A DNA stretch of 64,000 bases. Source: Ophiura sarsii (taxonomy: Eukaryota; Echinodermata; Ophiuroidea; Amphilepidida; Ophiuridae). The notes under the pieces were generated by a model. That model did no database searches. It was not told the DNA's origin and was given only the letters and a program-made list of their open reading frames with translations. The stretch is taken from assembly GCA_035610835.1 (NCBI GenBank), contig CM069448.1, positions 12,400,462-12,464,461 on the forward strand, read 5' to 3'. Shown here one piece after another: positions 11,142 to 21,440 of the stretch; position 1 is the stretch's first letter, and each line of letters starts with the position of its first letter. The translations under genes and the position numbers were made by a program.

Positions 11142-13565
11142 TCACAGTTTCTTCAGCATTAATTTCATGGTTCCATTGAAACGTTCTACTAGACCATTAC
11201 ATGCAGGATGATATGGGGTTGTAGTTAGTTGCTTGATGGAAAGAAGTCTGCTTACTTCCCTCATGACGTCTGATGTGAACTGCGAACCGTTGTCCGATAA
11301 GACTTCCCGTGGGAATCCTACTCTGGAATAAACATCTAAAAGAGCTTCTGCTACGGATTTGGTATCAATGTTGCGTAGAGGAACAGCCTCTGGATAGCGT
11401 GTGGCATAGTCTACAATGGTAAGTATATACCTTTTCCCACTCTCTGTGCAGGGATGGATAGGACCAACCAAGTCAATAGCTACACGCTGAAATGGAGTTT
11501 CAATAACAGGCATGCTTCCAAGTGGTACTTTGCTTACTCGTCCTCTCGGTAGTGTACGTTGGCAAATATCACACGATCTGCAGTACCGCGTAATATCAGC
11601 TGACACACCTGGCCAGAAGAAGTTACTGGTTACTTTATCTGTTGTTTTCTGGATGCCTTGGTGACCTCCCAAGATAGACTCATGTGCCAACTTCATCACT
11701 TGTGTACGGAACTGCACAGGGACTACAACCTGCGTAAGTTTCTCACCAAAGTTAACACATGGGGATTGAAATTCTCGGAACAGAATACCTTTCTGCAGAT
11801 AGAACTTAGAACAACCACCATTTCTAGTTACTTTACTTTCACCAAAAAGGGCCAACTCTCTGAACTTGTCCAGAGTACTGTCACCTTCTTGCGCCTTGCG
11901 AAGAATATCTGCGGTAACAATTTCCTTCATTGCCTTTGGTACTCTAAGTTCTTTCAGCTCCTTCTCTTTAGCTAACTTCTGATGTCTCGTCTCTACAGCT
12001 CCAATTACATCTGGATGTTGGACACCACGATTATCCCTCCAATTCAAATTGGGGTTAGAAGGATCTCGAACCTCTTCTATATTCCCAATAATCAAGTCGT
12101 ATACAGGATTATTCATGCATAGTGCAGTGACCTCGCCTACGAAATACGGTGTGTCTACATTGATGACTGCGATGGGTACCCGCCTCACTGTTCCATCTAT
12201 GAGGACACAAGTCTTCAATTCACCCGTAAACTGACTAGATGACACTAGATTTCTCCGTACAACAACACTACTGCATCCACTATCCCGTAAGACATTAACA
12301 AGATGACCATCCACAAGACCTTTGGAAACTGGCATTTTGTGAACACTACGTGAACTACAAGCAGCACTCATGATAGGCAATTTGTGACCACATGGCAAAG
12401 TAAGAAAACCTTCCTCAGAATTATCACCTTGAAAATCCTTATCTAGTATCATACAGTTACCACCTATGTCTTTGTTGAGACAATCTTCACACGTACATGC
12501 AGAACATACAGGTTTAACATTTGAACCACCTTTTTGTTTACCTGTATACCTATGCTTACGATTATCCTGACCATGGTCTCTTGTTTCTTCCTTCTGTTCA
12601 GTCTCGTCGTTCACCTCTAAACCAGCTGCCTTGAGAATCTTTGAACGATTTCTACAATGCCTAGCTATGTGCCCTACTTTATCACATATAAAACACTTAC
12701 GCACTGGTGTGTCTGTTGTAGACACTTTACTATTGTTTACATGGTGACTAGGATTAAGACTGTGTTTCTTACCAGGTTGACCTTTATGGTGACTGGTTTT
12801 ATTTGTGGAACCCAATCCCCAACCACCTCTAGCATCAATGTATTGTGACGCAATAACTGCCATTTGTTTAACATCTTTAGGATGTCTTTCTTTGATAAAA
12901 ATGGCCATGTCTTTACTACATGAAGTAATAAATTGTTCCCTTAATAGCAAATCAACAATGCCTTTAAAATTCTTCTGAGATTCAGACAAATCAATCCACC
13001 TATCCAAATAATCACTAATTCGGGCAAGGAATTGATTGGCACTTTCATTTGATTCAGGTTTTGCTGATCTCATTTTCTCTCTGAAACCATCTTCAGTAGT
13101 AAGATGATATGCCTTTAGTAGTTCAGGCTTTAGAATGTCATAATTATTTGCATCTGTGGGTGAAAGCCTATTGTAAGTGCTAACACCTTTGCCCTGTATA
13201 AGAGCACTAAGGTTTACAGCCCAATCTCTCTTTTTCCAACCCTGTGCATCAGCGTAACGTTCAAATCGCTGTAAATATGCATCCATATCATCTGTACCTT
13301 CTTTAAATTCGGGAAGCCTAGGGGCAGGAGCACGAGAACGTATTTGTTCAGTATGACCTTCAGCAGCGGATTCCTTTTTCATGGATTCCAATTGCAACTG
13401 CATTTCAACAAGCTCTCTTTCGTACGCCAAACGTTCCCTAACTTCCTCCCTTTGCCTAGCCCTTTCATCCCTATCTCTTGATCTCTCAAGATCAATAAAT
13501 TGTTGCAACTTATCCCCAGTATGACCAAGCTGTTTGCCTAGATTAGCTAATTTCTCTAGATCCAT
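11142..13565 (-). CDS. Gypsy gag, protease and integrase core
   Basis: An 807-codon frame. Residues 20-70 are a charged coiled coil. Residues 80-250 are capsid-like, and 160-248 resemble a SCAN domain (pattern LLLREQF, then KERHPKDV). A CCHC zinc knuckle lies at 291-304. The retroviral-type protease motif DSG is at 428-430, with LIIGN at 491-495. The integrase zinc finger uses His628/His635 and Cys665/Cys668. The catalytic triad is Asp698, Asp758 and Glu794, with the expected 35-residue spacing. The frame ends within integrase because of a one-base shift near 11141. Integrase C-terminal sequence continues in the neighbouring frame through 11140-10985 into the next entry. Gag and pol appear fused without a separating stop. 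Confidence 0.92.
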   Translation of the reverse strand: MDLEKLANLGKQLGHTGDKLQQFIDLERSRDRDERARQREEVRERLAYERELVEMQLQLESMKKESAAEGHTEQIRSRAPAPRLPEFKEGTDDMDAYLQRFERYADAQGWKKRDWAVNLSALIQGKGVSTYNRLSPTDANNYDILKPELLKAYHLTTEDGFREKMRSAKPESNESANQFLARISDYLDRWIDLSESQKNFKGIVDLLLREQFITSCSKDMAIFIKERHPKDVKQMAVIASQYIDARGGWGLGSTNKTSHHKGQPGKKHSLNPSHHVNNSKVSTTDTPVRKCFICDKVGHIARHCRNRSKILKAAGLEVNDETEQKEETRDHGQDNRKHRYTGKQKGGSNVKPVCSACTCEDCLNKDIGGNCMILDKDFQGDNSEEGFLTLPCGHKLPIMSAACSSRSVHKMPVSKGLVDGHLVNVLRDSGCSSVVVRRNLVSSSQFTGELKTCVLIDGTVRRVPIAVINVDTPYFVGEVTALCMNNPVYDLIIGNIEEVRDPSNPNLNWRDNRGVQHPDVIGAVETRHQKLAKEKELKELRVPKAMKEIVTADILRKAQEGDSTLDKFRELALFGESKVTRNGGCSKFYLQKGILFREFQSPCVNFGEKLTQVVVPVQFRTQVMKLAHESILGGHQGIQKTTDKVTSNFFWPGVSADITRYCRSCDICQRTLPRGRVSKVPLGSMPVIETPFQRVAIDLVGPIHPCTESGKRYILTIVDYATRYPEAVPLRNIDTKSVAEALLDVYSRVGFPREVLSDNGSQFTSDVMREVSRLLSIKQLTTTPYHPACNGLVERFNGTMKLMLKKL

Positions 13566-13860
13566 GTTGGTGTGATGTAATTAGACACGCAGCAATTGGA
13601 AAGCGCAATTTGAAGTACAAAATATATAAAAACCAAACAATGTTTATAACATTAAGAGTAGAATGCAACCATGAAACAATGTTGATTAATGCTTAATGTA
13701 CCAATTGCATGAGTATAATAGTTGACAAAACAATATATGAATTTCAATACAAAAACAAATAAATTCAGATTTGAAAAAAAAAACTATAATATTTGAATTT
13801 TTTGTGTGTGAAGTCTTTTGTTCTAATTGAACATGAACTCGTCAACAGCCTTTGTCTTTA

Positions 13861-13880
13861 ATTTCCCGGACGAGCCCCCA
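13861..13880 (-). promoter_or_regulatory. Primer binding site, tRNA-Pro type
   Basis: The minus strand reads TGGGGGCTCGTCCGGGA two bases inside the 5' LTR. This is complementary to the 3' end of tRNA-Pro, the primer also used by murine gammaretroviruses. It fixes the element's orientation and the inner boundary of the 5' LTR at 13883. Confidence 0.85.
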
Positions 13881-13882
13881 AT

Positions 13883-14108
13883 TGTCACGTGCAAGCTGGA
13901 ATAGGCACAGTGTGGCATGTTAACTAAGCTGTTGTGCTGAATTCGTATTCAAGAAGATAAAAAAAGACAGTAAATAGATTTCACAATTTATTTATCATGA
14001 TTATTTCTTGAACCAATAATGACAATAATAGTATATACAATAACAATACACAATGTTTCATATGACCAGATTAATCATACATACAGTTATACAATAATAT
14101 TATCCCAA
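13883..14108 (-). repeat. 5' LTR, first fragment
   Basis: 226 bp that match 7403-7628 with four or so substitutions. Similarity stops abruptly after TATCCCAA. The missing remainder of this LTR is found at 29787-31217. Confidence 0.9.
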
Positions 14109-14112
14109 CTAG

Positions 14113-14212
14113 AGCGGTTCTCGGGTTTAGCGGTTTTCGGATATGGCGGTTCTCGAGTTTATCGGTTTTCGGATATGGCGGTTCTCCTATTTAGCGGTTC
14201 TCCTATTTGGTG
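14113..14212. repeat. Short tandem repeat at the left edge of the insertion
   Basis: About seven imperfect units of GCGGTTCTCGGGTTTA, GCGGTTTTCGGATATG and GCGGTTCTCCTATTTA, each near 16 bp. A single related word GCGGTTCTCGGGTT occurs at about 51332. Confidence 0.65.
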
Positions 14213-14332
14213 ATTAGTGTGGTTGGCATTAATTATGGTTTGGTTATGTGTAGGCATGTTTTGGATCCAACCGGAACCATGAGTCGCCGATATAGTTGCT
14301 GTTAGTGGTTGATGAAGTTCCGAGAGAGGTAA

Positions 14333-14500
14333 TTAAAGGCATATTATGTGATCTTTTCCAGGGGGCTCTCTCTATTGATGATTGTTTTTAGAAAGTAAAT
14401 TTTCTTGCAGATTTACATTTTTGATCATATATCATAAATATATTCTGAGTTACAGAGCGATACGATTTCTAATAACTTCAAAATCATGATCATGAAAAGA
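14333..14500. mobile_element. One arm of a TTAA palindromic MITE
   Basis: Starting at TTAA (14333-14336), the sequence AGGCATATTATGTGATC continues as a match to one arm of the complete palindromic element at 32426-32799. The second arm is absent. Confidence 0.65.
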
Positions 14501-15461
14501 GTTCTCATGTATGGGTACTAATCATTTTGGGACAGCCTGTATAACAACCAATAACATAGTACATTACATATAACTATATTCTATAACTGTTTTACACATA
14601 TACAAGAACACTATAACAGCCATACAAGAAACCTTTTCAGTTACAATTATCTCTTACAAATGTTTTAAGGGGTCGTCCATCATTTTCACATACAAAGCGT
14701 ACGTAACAGGGGAGGGGTAAAAAATACCCTAAGCGTACATAATTTAAATGGCGATCTTGAGAGGCAGGAATTTTTTTCAAGCCATAAATTTGTTAAGTTA
14801 AGTCTGTACATATATGAAAATGGTGATAATGTTGGACTACCCCTTAATCTTCCATCTAGCTTTGTAAAAAACAAACAGAATAAAGTATGTTCCTAAAAGG
14901 TTAGCCATTTCAGGAAATGAAGATGACCAAAGACTATTGAGTTTGAGTACTGATTCTGCAGGCCCATTTTTAATAAAACACTTGGTTTATTTTACAAATC
15001 TGCAAGTATATGTACATGTATGAAGATTCGGAATTTCCAAAATGGTCAAAATATACAATCCTCATGCATGTTGATAATGATATGTTGATAATAAACTCGC
15101 GACCATGTATGGTATGTTGATATATAGTTATGGTGTGTTGATAATAAACTCGCAACCATAATCAAACTTACATGATGGACCACAGTCACACGCAACACTT
15201 TTTGACAAGGTAAGTACAGTAACGCATGGCTTGTATTTATATAACTTTATCATTACAAAAAAATCCGTGCTGCCAATATTTGAAGCTTTACATCATGTGA
15301 TTGTTTTAATATTGAAGTTTGGCCTATAGATAAACCCTTTATTATCAAACATATATCATGCATGCATTTTTACATACATGTGTTGTTATTTTTATCTGTC
15401 ATTTCTGGAAAGTTAATTTTGGTTAGTTTAAAACTACTCTTGCCCATTATTGTTATTGCTA
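14501..15461. other. Gene-free stretch
   Basis: No credible gene. Around 14667-14740 the words GGGGTCGTCCATCA and AGCGTACGTAACAGGGGAGGGG look transposon-derived. Around 15075-15150 there is a small duplication containing TGTTGATAATAAACTCGC. Confidence 0.4.
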
Positions 15462-15463
15462 TA

Positions 15464-16137
15464 CAGGGTGTATCAAAAAAATAGGACGCTGATTCATGAT
15501 GGTGTAATTATTATTATAATCATTGGACCGTGACCAATTTAGTCTCAATGTAAAGCCCAATTAATTATTATGATATCCTGAAAATATGAGATCAATCCGA
15601 TTAAAAATAAGAAAACTAGCGTACTTTGTGTAAACCGTGTCATACTGGTTTGTACAATGGGAATCCACACAGTAACAGTCGAGTATTACATGATGAAGTA
15701 CTCGATTTGTAACTCAATGAACCATCCACAGTGGGTTCGAGAACTGTTTAACAACACTTTTTTTTTAATTTGCACAGAATATGCATGCATCTGTTTTGCG
15801 GATTTTTTTAGCCAGTATTGATTTGTGCCAGAATTAAATGGATTACCAAACTAAACTTTGCTATTGACTGATAGATTATGTTGACAATTATTATAACGTA
15901 TTGAAACGTATACCATGTTATTTACTGGTCTTATACATGTAGATCCCATTGTACAAACCAGTAAATGACATGGTTTACGCAAAGTACTCTAGTTTTCTTA
16001 TTTTGCATCGGATTGATCTTATATTTTCAGGATATCATAATAAATAACTTGGCTTTACATTGAGACTAAATTGGTCATGATTATAATAAGAATTACACCG
16101 TCATGAAACAGAGTCCTAATTTTTTTGATACACCCTG
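15464..16137. mobile_element. Mariner-like foldback MITE
   Basis: A 674-bp element with ends CAGGGTGTATCAAAAAAAT and ATTTTTTTGATACACCCTG, flanked by TA (15462-15463 and 16138-16139). The inverted arms extend about 190 bp each, meeting around 15650 and 15945. This fits a non-autonomous Tc1/mariner-family element. No transposase frame is present. Confidence 0.85.
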
Positions 16138-16190
16138 TACAGTGATCACATCATTTAGAGTCCATTAACCCTTACAGCCCCGTATACCAT

Positions 16191-16311
16191 GAAATCCCAT
16201 TTCCCAGAGGTCCTGGGTTCAAACCCCGGGGCGTGGCACCTCGCTTGTAGTGTGTGCTTTTTTTGCTTGAAAAAGATTTCGTTGGAAAATCCACCGGGAG
16301 TGTTAGGGTTA
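16191..16311 (+). mobile_element. tRNA-derived SINE, family A, internally deleted copy
   Basis: It matches the ends of the copy at 16900-17168 (CATGAAATCCCATTTCCCAG, GGTTCAAACCC, GTGGCACCTC, TTTCGTTGGAAAATCC). It lacks the middle part, including the A box. The B-box word GGTTCAAACCC is intact. Confidence 0.7.
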
Positions 16312-16319
16312 AGGAACAA

Positions 16320-16899
16320 TTTTTTTTCTTCTTTTTAATTTTTCACTTTTTTTCTCTAATTTTACCTGGATTAACCCTTACAGCCAAGTATCAGGGGTGT
16401 GCCACTGAGCTTGCCGATCGGGTCCACTTTTAAATTGAACTTAGTCAGCATAGAATTGGTGGCGCTGTTCTACCGATAAGGCGTAATTGTAGCAGACCAC
16501 GCGACGCTGGCCACGCGTCTCTCAGACGACCCAATATGGCAACGGGAGTGCACCATTTTGAATTATTTTTAACAGTCATCGCCCGGTTAACGATAAAAAT
16601 TCTTCTAATTATGATGAATTTGTCAAAATGATAAGTTTAATATTCGCGATTTTGTGTTATTCACTACGAATTCAAAATGTAGGTTTCGCGTGGCCACCGT
16701 CGTCTGTGTAAATCTACAGCGCCCCCAAACCTATGCTGACTAACAATTCCGTTAAACCTGGTTAAACATTGTTAAACGCGTTAAACGCCGGTCACGAACG
16801 CATTCCGGACGATTACCATAATTTATTCAAATATGCAAAAGGGTCCGTTTTCACTACGTACGTTAGTATAGGACTTTCCTATCCCAAAATTAATAGTAT
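16320..16899. other. Gene-free stretch
   Basis: No credible gene and no clear repeat boundaries. The sequence contains scattered words TTAAACCTGGTTAAAC and CGTTAAACGCCGG. Confidence 0.35.
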
Positions 16900-17168
16900 C
16901 CCTGCCAGTATCCCATGAAATCCCATTTCCCAGCCTGTTGGTTCCACCTGGCGCTGAGGTTTTTGAGTGAAATGATGGCCCGGGCTACATAGCTGGGCGA
17001 GTACACTCGCCCAGCATAGTTTCTCCCGTGGCTCAGTTGGTAGAGCGTTCAACTTCAAACCGACAGGTCGTGGGTTCAAACCCTGGGGCGTGGCACCTCT
17101 TGTTGTGTGTGCTTTTTTTGCTTGAAAAAAAATTTCGTTGGAAAATCCACCGGGAGTGTTAGGGTTAA
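16900..17168 (+). mobile_element. tRNA-derived SINE, family A
   Basis: The tRNA-like head at 17023-17094 has a good A box (TGGCTCAGTTGG) and B box (GGTTCAAACCC). The acceptor and anticodon stems do not pair, so it is not a functional tRNA gene. The body ends in TTGGAAAATCCACCGGGAG and GTTAGGGTTAA. Just upstream of the head, at 16992-17015, lies a perfect 11-bp hairpin with a 2-base spacer (GCTGGGCGAGT and its complement). Confidence 0.75.
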
Positions 17169-18361
17169 TATCACTTTCAATCATAGCTGCACATAATTAA
17201 TCATTCATCATATGTGAAGACTAAAATATTGTTATCCATTTTGAAGCAGTACTACTGGTTCTCCGGCTGATGAATGTTGTGATATTGCTACATTCCTACA
17301 TGATTGTGCTAATTGTCAGCTCTTTCATGCAGGAGGAGGTCTTGTTCAGTAGTAGCTTCTACCATCAGGCATGGGACTCAACAGTTAATAAAATACTTGT
17401 AAAAATGTGTATAAATTGTGCCACAAACTGGAATCACGGTACAAATGAGATTTTATTTTTTTAAAAAGCCAACACAATTCCTGTTTTATCCAGGAGAATT
17501 CTCATGCCTGAACAAGATTATGGATCGAAATAGCTTTGACATAGTGTTACTACAACAGTACTTAGCCTCTATTTCAGCTGAAGGGGTTGCATTATGTCAA
17601 AGCTGTACTGGGGAACACACCATGTGTTTAAAAAGTTCTTAGGCCTGGGTCAAATGGAATCTGTTTAACAACCATGAACCCACAACCATCACATATTCTG
17701 GAGTGGGCAGAACAAATGATGTCACTTAGTGGGTGTCTGTAGAATGCTTCATCCCCTTCAGGCCAAGTGTAGCAAGTGTTGGTGGTCTGTTTCATGTAAG
17801 ACAAGCATACATCATTTTCATTGATTGATGTTGTTACCTGTGTTTCAAAATATACAAACATAAGGACAATTAGTATCTGATTAACAATAGTAATAACCAT
17901 ACATTTAACAGTTAGTTTGTTGATCAAGAAACTGATGAATTTAGTTGATTTTGTAAAGTGCATGTGAAGCAAACAGACTTTTACTTAATGAATATGTGAT
18001 TCCATTTTGAGATCATTTGAAAAAGAACATCAAGATTGTGTGCATTTAAAGACGATTCAATCTCAGCATCGTCGACGTCAACACACATTTATGAAATAGG
18101 CCTACAATCTCCGGGCCTCAAGTGTGATGTGATATGCAGAACTTCTGTTTTGTCTTCATTTAACTTTAGATGATAGCAATAACATTTTTTTAATATACAC
18201 ACTATTAACCCTACCCCCCCCCCCCCCCCCCCCCCCCCCCCGAGTGCTAAAAAAAATGCTAATCAAAAGTCCCTCTCCAAACGCATGCGTCGTCTGTTTT
18301 CGATGACGTAGTCAACCGAGCCTATATAGTAAGTGCAGTATACTGCGCGAATGTGTAGCTG
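17169..18361. other. Gene-free stretch
   Basis: A minus-strand frame of 114 codons at 17628-17972 has no recognisable motif and no supporting context. A run of about 30 C residues lies at 18215-18240. Confidence 0.4.
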
Positions 18362-18512
18362 AGGGCGGCCGTGACTTAGTGGTTGGGACATGGGGCTTGA
18401 GAACGGAGGGTCCCTGGATCGAATCCCGGCAGGTTCCAGGAGATTTAGTTGGTGTTTTTCCCTCGAAAATTGTGATCCCGGTCAAAAACCCTAAACCGGG
18501 GTTAGGGTTAAT
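18362..18512 (+). mobile_element. tRNA-derived SINE, family B
   Basis: The tRNA-like head has A-box-like GTGACTTAGTGGTTGG and B-box-like GGATCGAATCCC. It continues through TTTTTCCCTCGAAAATTG to CCGGGGTTAGGGTTAA. It is a different family from the two SINEs near 16-17 kb but shares the final GTTAGGGTTAA. Confidence 0.6.
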
Positions 18513-18513
18513 A

Positions 18514-18942
18514 CAAAGAAGATTTCTTGATGCACCCCAGGATGCTTCACTTTCATCACATGACCACAGGATTTCTGTCACCAGTGTCTACTGGTTCCCA
18601 TTGACATTACAGTGCAAGGAAATGCGTATAAAATTGTTAAATGAGGGTCTTTAAGAAAATCCTTATGCAAGTAATATGATTGATGTGTATTTAATACAGT
18701 CCTCTTTTGATTTTCTTAAAGACCCTTTATTTTTATGAATACAAGTTTTAGTTGGGATTTAACTTCTTTTAATATTTATATAAGTTACCCTATCTGCACC
18801 ATGCATTTAGATGGTAGAGGTCAGACGACCTCCTGCTGTTAATTACTTTAACACATGTGTGGGACTGTTTGTTTTGCTGATAAGCCCTGCTGATACTGTA
18901 GGGGCGCTAAGCATTATGGGGTACATCAAGAAATCTTCTTTG
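18514..18942. mobile_element. MITE with 9-bp target duplication
   Basis: Ends CAAAGAAGATTTCTTGATG and its complement extend to about 35 bp of inverted repeat. The direct flanks GGGTTAATA (18505-18513 and 18943-18951) are exact and 9 bp long, which suits a Mutator-like element better than hAT. A second internal inverted pair (GGGTCTTTAAGAAAATC) lies around 18645-18725. It has no coding sequence. Confidence 0.75.
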
Positions 18943-18951
18943 GGGTTAATA

Positions 18952-19368
18952 TTAATGTACTGATTGTTTTATAAAGTGTACCTTGGCAACATGCATCTCG
19001 CTTTTCCCTTTTGCCCAATGTTCTTCAGTTGGACAGCAATAATTAAATGTCTTCAGTTGGAGAGCAACAAAATTATGGTCTTGAATTGCAGGAGACCCAA
19101 TTGCAGAACCTGATAATGAAAAAAAAGTCAATAGACAATGTCAAAGCAAACCCAAATGTTGTTACTTCATTGTCATTCAAATTGAGTGCATCATGTCATG
19201 TCATGTCATTAATAGTTTGTACTCACCTGAGATGTTGTCCCAATCTATAGCTTTGTGTCCATTCTCTCTTTCAGTAGTGCCCCCTTCACTGCTGGTGTCC
19301 ATCCACTTCCTCTTTACTGCCAGTGTCCACTTCCTCTTTAATGCTGGTGTCATCTGAACAGTTTGCTA
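18952..19368. other. Gene-free stretch
   Basis: No credible gene. On the minus strand a consensus-like splice donor CAG/GTGAGT occurs at about 19222-19230. The sequence before it is frameshifted and too short to call an exon. Confidence 0.3.
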
Positions 19369-20378
19369 CTATAGTCTATCCATCTGAGAGCGATCTTTGG
19401 TGCTCGGATGGGCAGGGGAGATGAGTAAAAATAAGATGTGCTGTCTTCTGGCGTATATTTGCTAGTTGTCGAAGGATCCATTTTATTCTAACCTCCGGTC
19501 GAACCTCATCTATAATGTCAATTGAAACAACTAAGCTGCCTTATGCAAACACACACAACACTGTTCCAATGCATATTATTCTCATCACACACTTGCACAT
19601 AGCAGCTATGTCTAGTTTACTATTCAAAGAGAGACAAATATCGAACCATTTGCGTATTATCTGAAATCAAAAGGCTTTGAAATCGTCACCTGTGATTTCG
19701 GCCTATGAATATAATCACAAAGCTAGAAAAGATCGAAAGTGATGGACTTTGAACATTTACCATAATCGTCACCTGTGATTTCGGCATATGAATAGAATCA
19801 CAAAGCTGAAAAAGATCGAAAGTGATGGACTTTTTAACATTTAGCATATTGTAGGAGGCCACATTTAATTTTTTATTTGCTATCTTGTAATGTTTCCAAC
19901 AGTAAATGATGTATATTTTCACTCGGATTGGCCGGGCCTATAGTAAGATAAAATGGTTGTAAAATGATATGAATCTCCGTATCCCTATGTTCTGTCTGCA
20001 TGTCCGAATCAATCACATTTCCTTGATAAGTATAGAAAGAAACAAATACGCTTACAATGATATGGTATCAATATTGAAAGGTATGATTTGCATATTCAAA
20101 CAAATATTATACAATTTGAACGTTGACAAACTAAATAAAGTTTATTTTCTGACTTATAAAATGAAAGGTTGTCTTCATCGGGGTCTATCACTCTACATGT
20201 ACCTGTTCGTAGAGACCTGTAGTAACAGTAGGTGGGTAACATAATTATCTTTTATTATGGCCGTTTTTCACTCTACTGATTCCATCGATATCTTCGTCAG
20301 AAAATAGCCTCCTCTCCCAGTCAATGGAACGGCTGGGTCACGTGGTTGGAAGATCGGTCTCAGATGGATAGACTATAG
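19369..20378. mobile_element. 1.0-kb non-autonomous DNA transposon
   Basis: Inverted ends of about 28 bp begin CTATAGTCTATCCATCTG on both strands. Inside, an 83-bp block is tandemly duplicated (19683-19765 and 19767-19852). No exact target duplication was found and there is no transposase, so the superfamily is unknown. Confidence 0.6.
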
Positions 20379-20482
20379 TTTGGCAGAGCTGCAGAAAAGA
20401 AAGGGCATAGAAATTAAGCATTTAGCATGATCATCATGTTTATGTGTAATACAATATCATTGGGGTTAGTCAATGTCTATAA

Positions 20483-20790
20483 CAGGGTTGTCTCCAGAGC
20501 AATTTGAGTGCCGGCTAATTTTACTGATTGCGAGCAGAGTGAGTGTAGCGAACGGGGCGCAGCGGATCACGGCGCGCGGTCCAGGGGCCTGCTTAGGTTT
20601 TTTTTAGGTTTTTTGTAATGCAATTTGGCCTATTTGGGGGTTCCTGCCACATAATTTCTTATTTTATGAGGCAGTTTAATGATTTTATCCATGTAGAATA
20701 GAAAAAGAAGAAAAAAGTGCCTTTTTTTTTAGTGTGCCGGTCGGCCAGCGTGAGTGCCGGCTACACCCGACCGGCGTGGAGACAACCCTG
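20483..20790. mobile_element. hAT-type MITE
   Basis: A 308-bp element with ends CAGGGTTGTCTCCA and TGGAGACAACCCTG, and an exact 8-bp duplication GTCTATAA at 20475-20482 and 20791-20798. Subterminal GTGCCGGCTA words occur in both halves. It is non-coding. Confidence 0.88.
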
Positions 20791-20865
20791 GTCTATAAGA
20801 TAGACTATAGTCTATTATCATAAGAAGGTGTGTCATTGCAGCACATTAACGAGTGCACCCACTGG

Positions 20866-21038
20866 CAGGCAGGCCTGGAAAAAATGGGCAAATTGGGAAG
20901 CTCCTTGCCAGGAAATGTTGGCAATTGAAGGGAAATTTTGCTCTTCCATATTAAGATGAAATAGTGTGAGATTTTCCATTTTAGAGGGAAATTTGGGTTA
21001 GCTTGCCAGGAAATCAACATTTTTTTCCAGGCCTGCCT
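20866..21038. mobile_element. Small inverted-repeat element
   Basis: Ends AGGCAGGCCTGGAAAAAA and its complement give a 173-bp element, with internal inverted copies of CTTGCCAGGAAAT. The flanking ACTGG occurs on both sides (5 bp). An 8-bp duplication could not be established, so the superfamily is uncertain. Confidence 0.55.
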
Positions 21039-21103
21039 ACTGGAGGTATTGACATACACATACAGTATGTGTAGAAATAATAGAAAATGTGTAAGTACAT
21101 GTA

Positions 21104-21440
21104 GAATGTTGGGCCTGTAAAGTTATGTCACTGTCCAGAGGAAGAGAAATATAGTATAGTTATGATCATTGGGGCCCGGCATTCACCTCATACGTTTTTA
21201 CCTTGAAAAATATAGTGGCGAGTAGGTTTGATGATAGTAAGCCTACATAATTGGCTTATTTTGACTTCTGAAAGGCATTTTGAGGTAAGTGCAGTTTTGA
21301 GGAACTTCAAAAGCACACCCAATAGTACCAATGTCCAAAAGTACACCTTCATAATTTGTAGTGAAATGCTGGGCCTGTAAAGTTACGTCACTGTCCAGAA
21401 GAAGAGAAATAGAGTATAGTCATGAATGGGGCCAGCATTA
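21104..21440. repeat. 75-bp direct duplication, 258 bp apart
   Basis: The sequence beginning GGGCCTGTAAAGTTATGTCA recurs with about 90 percent identity at 21115-21180 and 21370-21436. The intervening DNA is not recognisably coding. Confidence 0.6.

Noticed and set aside
17023..17094. Functional tRNA gene
   Set aside because: A and B boxes are good, but the acceptor and anticodon stems do not pair and the sequence continues into a SINE body.
19222..19345. Minus-strand coding exon with a GTGAGT donor
   Set aside because: The reading frame is broken by a shift, the acceptor is poor, and there is no partner exon or recognisable domain.
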